Shown here piece after piece: positions 1 to 6,706 of a stretch of DNA of 15,151 bases. A model generated the notes under the pieces. That model worked only from the letters and a program-made list of their open reading frames with translations. It did no database searches and was not told where the DNA came from. The DNA lies in the NCBI GenBank assembly GCA_030263275.1, contig SZOR01000101.1:1-15151 (forward strand), written 5' to 3'. The position numbers and the translations under genes are program-made. The stretch comes from DSNY01 sp016861185 (lineage in GTDB: Bacteria > Pseudomonadota > Gammaproteobacteria > Burkholderiales > Burkholderiaceae_F). Position 1 is the first letter of the stretch, and each line of letters opens with the position of its first letter.

Positions 1-1
1 C

Positions 2-313
2 GAGGTGCCCGTCGAACAGCTTTCCATTGGCGATGTCGTGCTAGTGCGCCCCGGCGACCGGGTGCCTTCCGATGGCGACGTTATCGAAGGTCAATCGGAG
101 CTCGACGAAGCGCCCGTCACCGGAGAGTCCGTTCCTGTCCTGAAATCGACCGGCAACTCTGTATTCGCTGGCAGCATCAATGTCAGCAGCAGCATCCGCG
201 TCCGCGTCACGCACACGGCGGCGGATAACACCATCGCCCGCATTATCCACCTTGTGGAGGAAGCACAGGGATCGAAAGCGCCAACGGCGCGCTCGCCAAG
301 ATGCTCGGCGTGA
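2..313 (+). CDS. Heavy-metal P-type ATPase fragment (actuator domain), cut at both ends
   Basis: This is part of a P1B-type ATPase that would pump heavy-metal ions (Zn/Cd/Pb or Cu class) across the inner membrane using ATP. The frame is open from base 2 and the gene must begin outside the window. Visible are the actuator-domain signatures: a QLSIGDVVLVRPGDRVPSDG stretch, then DEAPVTGESVPV with the TGES dephosphorylation motif, and a family-typical VEEAQGSKAPT. Family resemblance stops at about base 292; the last few codons before the stop at 313 look random. The DKTGT phosphorylation site, nucleotide-binding domain and later membrane helices are absent, so the product cannot work as a pump. 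G+C is visibly lower than in the genes that follow. Metal specificity cannot be read because the CPx helix is missing. The truncation is either biological or an assembly misjoin. Confidence 0.85.
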   Translation, partial: EVPVEQLSIGDVVLVRPGDRVPSDGDVIEGQSELDEAPVTGESVPVLKSTGNSVFAGSINVSSSIRVRVTHTAADNTIARIIHLVEEAQGSKAPTARSPRCSA

Positions 314-1152
314 CGCGCGAGCGGCTCGTCGGCCGGCCCGTCGGCGAGTTTCTTGCGCGCCCCGAGGAATGGGACGCCGTGCGGCGCGCGAGCCTGGAGG
401 CGGCTGCGCGCGGCGAAGCGGCGATCCACGAAGCGATGCTGCGCGCACCCGCCGGGGCGGGCCGCAGCGCCTGGTGCCAGTTGACCGCGCGGCAGATCGG
501 CGACGACCGCGGAGCGACGATCCTGGTGCTGACCGACATCACGCTGCTGAAGCGGCGCGAGGAGCTGGCCTGGCATCAGGCCAATCACGACGAACTGACC
601 GGACTGCCGAACCGGCGCCTGCTGGTCGAGCACGCGCGCCGACTGCTTTCGGTCGCCATGCGGCAGCGGCGGCGGGCCGCGGTGCTGGTGCTCGACCTCG
701 ACGGGTTCAAGGAAGTCAACGACCTCTTCGGGCACGCCTACGGCGACGCGCTGCTGCGGCGGATCGCGCTGCGGCTCGCGAGCGTGTTGCGCGAGTACGA
801 CGTGGTTGCGCGCACCGGCGGCGACGAGTTCGTCGTGCTGCTGCCCGAGATCGCGGAGACGGCGGTCGCACTGCGCGTCGCCGAAAAGCTCGTCGTCGCG
901 GCGCGCGAAGACCTCGAAGCGGCCGGCCGCAGCCTGCGCACCCACGCCAGCGTCGGGGTGGCGCTGTTCCCCGACGACGGCAACGACTTCGAGGGGCTGC
1001 TTGCGCGCGCCGACGCGGCGATGTACGCGGCCAAGGCGGCCGGCAAGAACCGCTTCCGGTTTGCGTCCGAAGTCGCCGCAGGCAGGGCGTCCGAGGCGCA
1101 AGGCGAGTTGCAGCGACCCGACGGGTCCGGCGACGAGCGGAGACTTCACTAG
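301..1152 (+). CDS. PAS-GGDEF diguanylate cyclase, N-terminally truncated
   Basis: This predicted diguanylate cyclase would make cyclic di-GMP from two GTP. Family-like sequence (IESANGALAKMLG, a PAS start) begins at about 271, upstream of the first available start codon, ATG 301. A stop at 226-228 and no start codon before 301 mean the real 5' end is missing. A PAS domain covers about the first 85 residues, ending in ILVLTDITLLKRREE. The GGDEF domain starts at HDELTGLPNRRLL. The GGDEF signature is encoded at 817-831. The product-inhibition I-site RxxD (REYD, 790-801) lies the canonical five residues upstream. No EAL domain or membrane helix is visible in the preserved part. The C-terminal tail after KNRFRF is polar and unconserved. 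It is strongly similar to the C-terminal module of the next gene. Translation from 301 may not occur. Confidence 0.85.
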   Translation: MLGVTRERLVGRPVGEFLARPEEWDAVRRASLEAAARGEAAIHEAMLRAPAGAGRSAWCQLTARQIGDDRGATILVLTDITLLKRREELAWHQANHDELTGLPNRRLLVEHARRLLSVAMRQRRRAAVLVLDLDGFKEVNDLFGHAYGDALLRRIALRLASVLREYDVVARTGGDEFVVLLPEIAETAVALRVAEKLVVAAREDLEAAGRSLRTHASVGVALFPDDGNDFEGLLARADAAMYAAKAAGKNRFRFASEVAAGRASEAQGELQRPDGSGDERRLH

Positions 1153-1315
1153 CCTGAGCGGTCTGCCGCGCCTCGTCCAAGCGTCGTAACCGCCTCCGAT
1201 CCGACACCCGGCAATTGCCCGGCTGCAGGGGCGTCGCTAGCATGCCGCCGTCCCTCGAATTTGGTACGGAGTCCTCCGCGGTTCGGCTGATCGGGCGCGG
1301 CGTTCGGCCAGCGAA

Positions 1316-4300
1316 ATGCAACACACCCAGTCCAGCAGGAACGGCTCCGGCAGCGCCGGCCGCCCGTCCCGGGGCGCGACCGCGGCGGTCGACCTGCGTG
1401 GGTCGTTCGCGCTGGAGCGGCGCTTCCTGCTGGCGGTGTTCGTGTTCGGCGCGATCGGGGCGCTGGCCGCGCTTGACCGCGCCCCTGCGGTCTGGTGGTG
1501 GCTCGCCGCGTTCGCATTCAATGCCGGAGTGCGCTTCGTCGTCGCTTCGGAAAACGCGCAGGCGCGCGCGGCGGTGACCCCTGCGGCGCGCGCCGCGCAG
1601 TTCTACCTGCTCAGCTACGCGGCCGAGCTGATGCTGTGGGCGGCGCTGCTTGGCTCGATCGTGCCGCCGCAGCGGCCCGGCAGCAGCAGCATCGCCTTTG
1701 CCGCCGGCGGTGCGCTGCTGTTGTCGGCGCTCGTCCTCGCCGACTGGCGGCGTGCGTGGGCGCTGTACTTCGCGGGCTGGGCCGCGCTGACCCTGCTGGT
1801 CGTCAGCCGCAACGGTTTCCGGCTCGACGCTTTTTCGGTCGGCTTTCCGGTCTGGCTCGTCGCCACCTGGTGGATCGGTCGCGCCAATGCCGCGCTGCGC
1901 CTGCGCCGCGCGGAACGCACGCTGCGCGCATCGGCCGACGGCCGTACGCGCTTCGGCTGGACGATGGCGATCCGCGCGGTGCCGTCTCCGGTCCTCGTCG
2001 TGCGCAACGGTCGCATCGCGGAGCTGAACGGCGCCGCCGCGCAGCTTCTCGGGCGCACCGAACGCGAGTTGATTGGCCTGCGCGTCGACGAATGCCTGCG
2101 CGCCGAGCCGCTCGAAGCGCTCGATCCGCTGCGCACGGCCTCCGACGGCCGCGCGGTCGAGATCACGCCGCTCGCCGGCGCGCGGACCGGCTGGAGCGGG
2201 CGCGTGCGCGTGCTGCAGCCGGGCCGGGCCGACTCCGCGCTCGTGATCGCGTTGACGCGCCCGCTGGAGGCGGCGCCGAAGCCTGTCCTGAGCCCCGTCG
2301 AAGGGCATGAACAACGGCTCGCCGACGACGCGCGTCGCTTTGCCGACTGGATCGTCGGCCAGCAGGGCGAACCGTGGTACCGCGACGGCGAAGGGCGCCT
2401 GTTCGTTCCGCCCGGGTTGATCGCGCCCGAAGCGCCTGCCGCCGGGCCGCTCGAATTCCCGTTGCTGCACGCGGTCGAGCCGGCGCAGCGGGCGCGCGTC
2501 ACGGCGGCCTTTGCCGCCGCGTTGCGCGGGGGGCGGGTGTTCGATCAGACCGTGACGCTGCTCGATCCCGCGGGCAAGGCGCGTGAGTTGCGCGTGGTGT
2601 GCGTCGCGCGGGCCGCGACGACGGCATGGCCCCCGCTGATCGGGACGATCGCGCCCGCCGGCGCGGGTGCAGCGGCGAGCGCGGCCGCGGGCGCGGACAG
2701 CGACGACCTGCTCGCGCGGCTGCCGGTGCTGGTGTGGATGATCGACGCGAGCGGGCGCATCGCGCAGCTTCGCGGCAAGGACCCGTGGCGCTGGGGCCTC
2801 GTGCAGGAGGCCGAAACGCGCCCGCGCTGGATCGACGCTTTCGGTTTCCGCGACAGCACGCGCGACGACCTGACGCAGGCGATCGCGCGCGCGTTGAAGG
2901 GGCGGCCGACCTTCGACCTCATCAACGCCCGCCATACGCACGCGGGCGGCCGTATCGTTTTGCGCAGCCACGTGCTGCCCTACGTGCCGCTCGCCGAGCT
3001 GCCGCCGGGTGCGCCGGACGCGCCGGACGCGCCGGTCGTGCTCGTGCTCGACACGATCGCCTCGCCGCAGCAGCTTTCCGAAATCGACCGCCTGCGCCGG
3101 AGCAAGGCGCACTACAAGGCCCTGGTCGAAGCGTCGACCAGCCTGATCTGGGCGTGCGATGCGCAGTTCAACCTCACCTTCGCGAGCCGCCGCGCGGCGC
3201 GCGAGATCTACGGCTACGAACCGAACGAGCTGATCGGCCGCCCGGTCGACGCGCTGCTTGCGGCGCGGGTCGACCAGAGCGCGGCGCGCGCCGCGCTTGA
3301 AGCGTTGCGGCGCGGGCAGACGCTGCGCGATGTCGAGATGACGCATCAGGCCAAGGACGGTCAGCGGCTGATCGTGTCGGTGAGCGCCGTGCCGCTGAAG
3401 GCGGGCGACGGCGCGTTCGCCGGCGCGATCGGCATGAACGCGGATCTGACGATGCTCAAGCAGCGCGAGCGGCGGCTCACGGAGGCGCTGCGGATCGAGC
3501 GCACGGTGCTCGACTCGGCGGGGCAGGCCATCGCGGTCGTCAAGGATGGCCTGGTCGCGCGCTGCAACGACGCTTTCCTGCAACTGATGCAGGCGCTGCC
3601 CGCGGTGCTCGCGCGCACGCCGATCGCCGAGTATTTCGTCGCGCCCGAGGAATGGGAGGCGATCGCCGCGGCGGCCGACGCAGCGCGCGCCGAGGACCGC
3701 GCCGCCGTGCGCGAGGTGCAGATCCAGCGCGGCGCGCGCGGCGCCGGCGCTCTGACCGCGTGGTGTCAGTTGACCGCACGTTCGATCGCGCCGCGCGAAT
3801 ACGTGCTCGTGCTGGCGGATATCGATCAGATCCGCCGCCGCGAGGCCGACGCGCTGCACGACGCGCAGCACGACGAGCTGACCGGCCTGCCGAATCGCCG
3901 CCTGCTGGCCACACGCGCCGCGGCGGCGCTCGCGGCGACGGCGCTGCGCAATTCGCAGTGCGCGGTCATCGCGATCGACCTGGACGGATTCAAGGAGATC
4001 AACGACCAGTACGGCCACAAGGTCGGCGACACCGTGCTGCGCGAAGTCGCGTTGCGGCTGGCGCGCGTGCTGCGGCCGCAGGACACGGTCGCGCGCCGCG
4101 GCGGCGACGAGTTCGCGATGCTGATTCCCGACGTCGGCACGCGCACCGATGTCGAGCGCATCGCCGTACGCATCCTGCAGTCGGTCGCGCAGCCGGTGCT
4201 GCTGGCCGGCGGCCAGCCCGGCACGGTGTCGGCGAGCCTCGGCATCGCGCTCGCACCCGAGCAGGGGCGCGACCTGGAGCGGCTGCTGCAGCTTGCGGAC

Positions 4301-4411
4301 CTGGCGATGTATGAGGCGAAGCTGAGGGGCAAGAACCGGTACGCGTTCGCCACCTCCGCGCAGATGGGCGTGGGTACTGCAGCAGCGCCGCGCGGCGCGC
4401 GGGCTTCCTGA
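1316..4411 (+). CDS. Membrane-anchored multi-PAS diguanylate cyclase (GGDEF)
   Basis: This 1031-residue sensor enzyme is predicted to make c-di-GMP. About six hydrophobic segments lie at residues 36-53, 56-76, 97-115, 123-143, 147-163 and 173-187, forming an N-terminal membrane sensor that I cannot assign to a named MASE family. PAS-like regions follow at about 217-315, 465-580, 595-715 (the clearest, with IYGYEPNELIGRPVDALL) and 720-840. The GGDEF domain covers about 850-1010. GGDEF is intact at 929-933, and the inhibitory RxxD (RPQD) is five residues upstream. No EAL domain is present. Residues 323-330 (PVLSPVEG) come from a dispersed DNA repeat lying in the linker after the first PAS. The ATG at 1316 lacks a strong Shine-Dalgarno sequence, so a start nearby is possible, but it must lie upstream of the first helix. 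The gene follows the truncated PAS-GGDEF gene by 163 bp. The ligand is unknown. Confidence 0.92.
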   Translation: MQHTQSSRNGSGSAGRPSRGATAAVDLRGSFALERRFLLAVFVFGAIGALAALDRAPAVWWWLAAFAFNAGVRFVVASENAQARAAVTPAARAAQFYLLSYAAELMLWAALLGSIVPPQRPGSSSIAFAAGGALLLSALVLADWRRAWALYFAGWAALTLLVVSRNGFRLDAFSVGFPVWLVATWWIGRANAALRLRRAERTLRASADGRTRFGWTMAIRAVPSPVLVVRNGRIAELNGAAAQLLGRTERELIGLRVDECLRAEPLEALDPLRTASDGRAVEITPLAGARTGWSGRVRVLQPGRADSALVIALTRPLEAAPKPVLSPVEGHEQRLADDARRFADWIVGQQGEPWYRDGEGRLFVPPGLIAPEAPAAGPLEFPLLHAVEPAQRARVTAAFAAALRGGRVFDQTVTLLDPAGKARELRVVCVARAATTAWPPLIGTIAPAGAGAAASAAAGADSDDLLARLPVLVWMIDASGRIAQLRGKDPWRWGLVQEAETRPRWIDAFGFRDSTRDDLTQAIARALKGRPTFDLINARHTHAGGRIVLRSHVLPYVPLAELPPGAPDAPDAPVVLVLDTIASPQQLSEIDRLRRSKAHYKALVEASTSLIWACDAQFNLTFASRRAAREIYGYEPNELIGRPVDALLAARVDQSAARAALEALRRGQTLRDVEMTHQAKDGQRLIVSVSAVPLKAGDGAFAGAIGMNADLTMLKQRERRLTEALRIERTVLDSAGQAIAVVKDGLVARCNDAFLQLMQALPAVLARTPIAEYFVAPEEWEAIAAAADAARAEDRAAVREVQIQRGARGAGALTAWCQLTARSIAPREYVLVLADIDQIRRREADALHDAQHDELTGLPNRRLLATRAAAALAATALRNSQCAVIAIDLDGFKEINDQYGHKVGDTVLREVALRLARVLRPQDTVARRGGDEFAMLIPDVGTRTDVERIAVRILQSVAQPVLLAGGQPGTVSASLGIALAPEQGRDLERLLQLADLAMYEAKLRGKNRYAFATSAQMGVGTAAAPRGARAS
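2282..2305 (+). repeat. Dispersed intergenic-type repeat inserted in frame in a coding linker
   Basis: The core CCTGAGCCCCGTCGAAGG (2287-2304) matches, from memory, a widespread short repeat of high-GC bacterial genomes whose translations recur as PVLSPVEG, PEPVEG or LSLSKG in unrelated proteins. Here it is read as PVLSPVEG between two sensory domains of the diguanylate cyclase. No second copy was found in this window. Confidence 0.55.
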
Positions 4412-4653
4412 GCGCACCGACCCGCCCGTCGCGCGCGTCGCAGCGCTGCGCGCTGCGGGCAGCGTCGGCGCGGCTGCGCTCGGTCGGCCCTCCGATCAGC
4501 ACGACGCTCGTCCATTCGACTCGGCGGGTCGTTGAGTCTGCGGCCGATGACCGCGCCGTCGTTTTGACTCAAGATCGCGTTCCTCGAGGGCGCCCGAGCG
4601 GCAGCACCCTGAACCGGTCCGCACGAAACCCCCTCTTCCGGAGCCGAAACGAA
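4412..4653. other. Intergenic region before the pirin gene
   Basis: This 242-bp stretch between the diguanylate cyclase stop and the chosen pirin start encodes nothing I recognise. It contains a 12-bp perfect palindrome at 4439-4450. It also has a 7-bp inverted repeat, TTGAGTC at 4532-4538 and GACTCAA at 4566-4572, separated by 27 bp. TTGACT at 4564-4569 resembles a -35 hexamer, but no good -10 follows at the usual spacing. An extension of the pirin frame to 4564 is open but looks non-homologous. Confidence 0.4.
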
Positions 4654-5352
4654 ATGATCACCTTGCGGCGCAGTGCCGAACGCGGCTATGCGGATCACGG
4701 CTGGCTGCGCTCCTTCCACAGCTTTTCCTTCGCCGATTACTACGATCCGCGCCACATGGGCTTCGGCCCGCTGCGCGTGATCAACGAGGATCGCATCGCG
4801 CCGGGCACCGGTTTCGGCACGCACGGCCATCGCGACATGGAGATCGTGAGCTACGTGCTCGCGGGCGAACTGGCGCACCAGGACAGCCTCGGCAACGGCT
4901 CGGTGATCCGTCCCGGCGACGTCCAGCGGATGTCGGCGGGCACGGGCGTGCGGCACTCGGAGTTCAACCACGCGCAGGATCGCGAAACGCATTTCCTGCA
5001 GATCTGGATCGTGCCCGCCGTGACCGGCATCGCGCCGAGCTACGAGGAAAGGCACTTCGCCGAAGCCGACAAACGCGGGCGGCTGCGCCTCGTTGCGGCG
5101 CCCGACGGGGCCGACGGCGCGGTGACGATCCATCAGGATGCGCGAATGTATGCGGGACTGTTCGACGGAGACGAGTCGGCCGAGTTGGCGCTGGCGCCGC
5201 CGCGGCGCGCCTACGTGCACGTAGCGCGCGGCGCAATCACGGTCAATGGGAATACGCTCGCGACCGGCGATGCTGCGATGATTTCCGCCGAGCCCGGCGT
5301 CATGCTGCGCGCAGGCAAGGCCGCAGAGGTGCTGGTGTTCGACTTGCCCTGA
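4654..5352 (+). CDS. yhhW: Pirin-family bicupin (YhhW-like, quercetin 2,3-dioxygenase type)
   Basis: This 232-residue pirin-like protein with two cupin domains is very close in length and pattern to E. coli YhhW (about 231 residues), which has quercetin 2,3-dioxygenase activity in vitro; the natural substrate is unknown. The N-terminal cupin carries the metal ligands His57 and His59 (FGTHGHRDME) and His101 and Glu103 (TGVRHSEF). The motif HMGFGPLRVINEDRI is typical of the subfamily. The C-terminal cupin lacks a metal cluster, as usual. The start ATG 4654 is chosen because family similarity begins right there (MITLRRSAERG) and CGGAG lies about 10 nt upstream. The longer frame from 4564 adds 30 unconserved residues. 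The stop lies 17 bp before doxX, so the two are probably cotranscribed. A cytoplasmic location is expected. Family assignment is firm; the cellular role is not. Confidence 0.93.
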   Translation: MITLRRSAERGYADHGWLRSFHSFSFADYYDPRHMGFGPLRVINEDRIAPGTGFGTHGHRDMEIVSYVLAGELAHQDSLGNGSVIRPGDVQRMSAGTGVRHSEFNHAQDRETHFLQIWIVPAVTGIAPSYEERHFAEADKRGRLRLVAAPDGADGAVTIHQDARMYAGLFDGDESAELALAPPRRAYVHVARGAITVNGNTLATGDAAMISAEPGVMLRAGKAAEVLVFDLP

Positions 5353-5356
5353 ACCC

Positions 5357-5363
5357 AGGAGGA
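5357..5363 (+). promoter_or_regulatory. Strong ribosome binding site of the doxX gene
   Basis: AGGAGGA lies six nucleotides before the ATG at 5370 and within the 17-bp gap after the pirin gene. It is the best Shine-Dalgarno match I saw in the window and fixes the doxX start. Confidence 0.8.
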
Positions 5364-5369
5364 CTCGCA

Positions 5370-5774
5370 ATGAACAAGCTGCAGGACCTGTTCGCGCTGA
5401 TCGGGCGCATCGCGCTCGCCGGGATTTTCGTGAAATCAGGCATCGCGAAGATCGGCGGATTCGCCGGGACGGCGGGTTACATCGCGTCCAAAGGCCTGCC
5501 GCTACCCGAGGTCGGCGCCGTCATTGCCATCGTCGTCGAGGTCGTCGCCGGGATCGCGCTGATCGTCGGCTGGAAGGCGCGCTGGGCCGCGCTCGCCATC
5601 GCGATCTTCACGCTCGCGACGATGTTCCTGTTCCACCCGTACTGGACGCTGCCGGCCGACAAGCAGTATCCGGAAATGCTGGCGTTCTGGAAAAACCTGG
5701 CCATCTTCGGCGGCATGCTGATGGTGATGGCGTTCGGCGCCGGCAAGTTCAGCGTCGACCGCGGCCGGGATTGA
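5370..5774 (+). CDS. DoxX-family small membrane protein
   Basis: This 134-residue inner-membrane protein belongs to the DoxX family, with about four hydrophobic helices (residues near 7-25, 45-66, 69-88 and 108-124). Family hallmarks are the N-terminal LIGRIALAGIFVKSGIAKI, then a glycine-rich second helix and a loop with HPYWTLPADKQYP before the fourth helix. The name comes from a subunit of archaeal thiosulfate:quinone oxidoreductase; bacterial homologues are mostly of unknown function, with links to redox and thiol stress in some species. The start is fixed by AGGAGGA upstream. The gene directly follows the pirin-like gene and is probably in the same transcript. No thiosulfate oxidation partner is nearby, so that function should not be assumed. 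Confidence 0.9.
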   Translation: MNKLQDLFALIGRIALAGIFVKSGIAKIGGFAGTAGYIASKGLPLPEVGAVIAIVVEVVAGIALIVGWKARWAALAIAIFTLATMFLFHPYWTLPADKQYPEMLAFWKNLAIFGGMLMVMAFGAGKFSVDRGRD

Positions 5775-5775
5775 G

Positions 5776-5803
5776 AAAAAAGCGGGCGGCGCGAGGCCGC
5801 CCG
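5776..5803 (-). terminator. Factor-independent terminator for the - strand block (hairpin plus T tract)
   Basis: A perfect 8-bp stem (CGGGCGGC, 5783-5790, with GCCGCCCG, 5796-5803) encloses a 5-nt loop. Read on the - strand it is followed by a run of six T (AAAAAA on +, 5776-5781). It lies 30 bp beyond the stop of the acetyltransferase gene. On + the stem lies just past the doxX stop but has no T run, so it would act mainly on - strand transcripts. Confidence 0.85.
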
Positions 5804-5832
5804 AGACTTCTCTCGAGGAGGGAGAAAGCGGT

Positions 5833-6498
5833 CTAGGCGAGCGCCAGTTCCATGCGCCGACCGAAGGTCGCGCCGATCGTCGGCGAAGGCAGCGCCTCGC
5901 GCTCGCGGCACATCGCGAGCCAGTCGCGGCGTCCGAGCTCGTGCAAGGCGTTAGGTCGCGGGCGTCCGGTGCCGCGATCGACGCTGCCGGCCGGCGCGAG
6001 CTCGATGAATCCGGCCTCGTTGAGCAGCCGCTCGAAGCCGGCGTGACCGCGCGGGCAGTGCGCCAGCAGCCGCTGCGCGTCGAGTGCGGAGAACATCAGG
6101 TCAGCGGCAGCCGTCAGCGCCTCGCTCGCGATCCCTGAATCGGCAAAGCGCGGGTGGACGAACCAGTCGAGCATCCATGTGCCTCGTTCGGCGGTCGCGT
6201 ACAGTTCGATCCAGCCGACGAATTCGTGCGTCTGTTTGCGCACCAGGGCCATCGCGTAGCGCGCGCCGCGCTGCCAGTCGGCCTGCGCGCTGCGCACGAA
6301 CTGCGCGACCTCGGTTTCGCCGTGCGGCGCTGCCATCGTGCCGCAGCGCTCGAACGCCGGATGCAGAACCGCGTCCAGGACGCGTGCGACGTCGGAGTCG
6401 TCGAGCTGGCGCAGCACGCAGTGATCGGAAAACCAGCGGAAGTAGCGCGGAAGCTGCGTGTACCTGCGCGTCTGCGCACGCGCATCTGGCCCGTTCAT
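5833..6498 (-). CDS. GNAT-family N-acetyltransferase (RimJ/RimL-like)
   Basis: This 221-residue protein has a GNAT acetyl-CoA transferase fold. The central region (residues 80-115) reads YAMALVRKQTHEFVGWIELY then WMLDWFVHPRFADSGIASEAL. The last part is the acetyl-CoA pyrophosphate loop, although the usual Q/R three residues before the first loop glycine is Ala here. HAGFERLLNEAGF (residues 152-164) matches the end of the fold, where RimJ/RimL-type enzymes have an N-x-x-S helix. The substrate cannot be predicted. The start ATG 6498 is chosen because residues further upstream in the open frame are proline- and arginine-rich junk derived from a repeat region. A GGGGGT stretch about six nt before the ATG is a weak binding site. 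It follows the esterase gene on the same strand after 208 bp and is the last gene before the terminator at 5776-5803. Confidence 0.82.
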   Translation of the reverse strand: MNGPDARAQTRRYTQLPRYFRWFSDHCVLRQLDDSDVARVLDAVLHPAFERCGTMAAPHGETEVAQFVRSAQADWQRGARYAMALVRKQTHEFVGWIELYATAERGTWMLDWFVHPRFADSGIASEALTAAADLMFSALDAQRLLAHCPRGHAGFERLLNEAGFIELAPAGSVDRGTGRPRPNALHELGRRDWLAMCREREALPSPTIGATFGRRMELALA

Positions 6499-6560
6499 GT
6501 CCTGACCCCCACAAGGTCGCGTTTCCGGTTGCGGACGCTTCGTCGTTGCGGCGTCCTGCG

Positions 6561-6572
6561 AATGTGGACATT
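6561..6572. promoter_or_regulatory. Operator-like palindrome upstream of the acetyltransferase gene
   Basis: AATGTGGACATT has perfect 5-bp arms (AATGT/ACATT) around two bases, about 63 bp upstream of the ATG at 6498. Its lower G+C than the surroundings and its position suit a regulator site, but no regulator gene is nearby and the assignment is speculative. Confidence 0.25.
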
Positions 6573-6594
6573 GTGGCGGCGGTCCCGCGCGCGC

Positions 6595-6626
6595 AGCGGC
6601 CGGATAAGCCGGCCGCTCCTGCGGTT
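6595..6626 (-). repeat. REP-like palindrome
   Basis: A 9-bp stem (AGCGGCCGG, 6595-6603, with CCGGCCGCT, 6609-6617) has a 5-nt loop. Read on -, it carries GCAGGAGCGGCCGGCTTATC, resembling the GTAGGAGCGGCTT head of REP sequences common in Pseudomonas, Xanthomonas and relatives. It sits between the esterase stop and the acetyltransferase start, a typical REP location. It lacks a clear T run, so it is not an obvious terminator. Only one copy was seen here. Confidence 0.5.
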
Positions 6627-6706
6627 TCCCCGTGTCGTGTGTCGGAGCGCTTCCTACACGAAACCTGCGACGCGGCGAATTGCCGGCCGCCCGCCGCCCA
6701 ATTCGT

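Noticed and set aside
1153..1315. Possible small RNA or promoter between the cyclase genes, with palindrome GGCAATTGCC at 1210-1219
   Set aside because: No convincing -35/-10 pair, T tract or longer structure; a single 10-bp palindrome is weak evidence.
3009..3036. Tandem 9-bp repeat (GCGCCGGAC) coding for APDAPDAP
   Set aside because: A short simple-sequence stretch in an interdomain linker; too few copies to suggest more than slippage.
716..4417. A 1233-codon open frame on the - strand under the two cyclase genes
   Set aside because: It is antisense to well-supported GGDEF/PAS genes, is extremely Arg/Ala/Gln-rich and shows no domain; GC-rich third positions keep such frames open.
4564..4653. 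Thirty extra N-terminal codons for the pirin-like gene
   Set aside because: YhhW-type proteins begin at MITLRRSAERG; the extension is polar and unconserved, and a binding site precedes ATG 4654.
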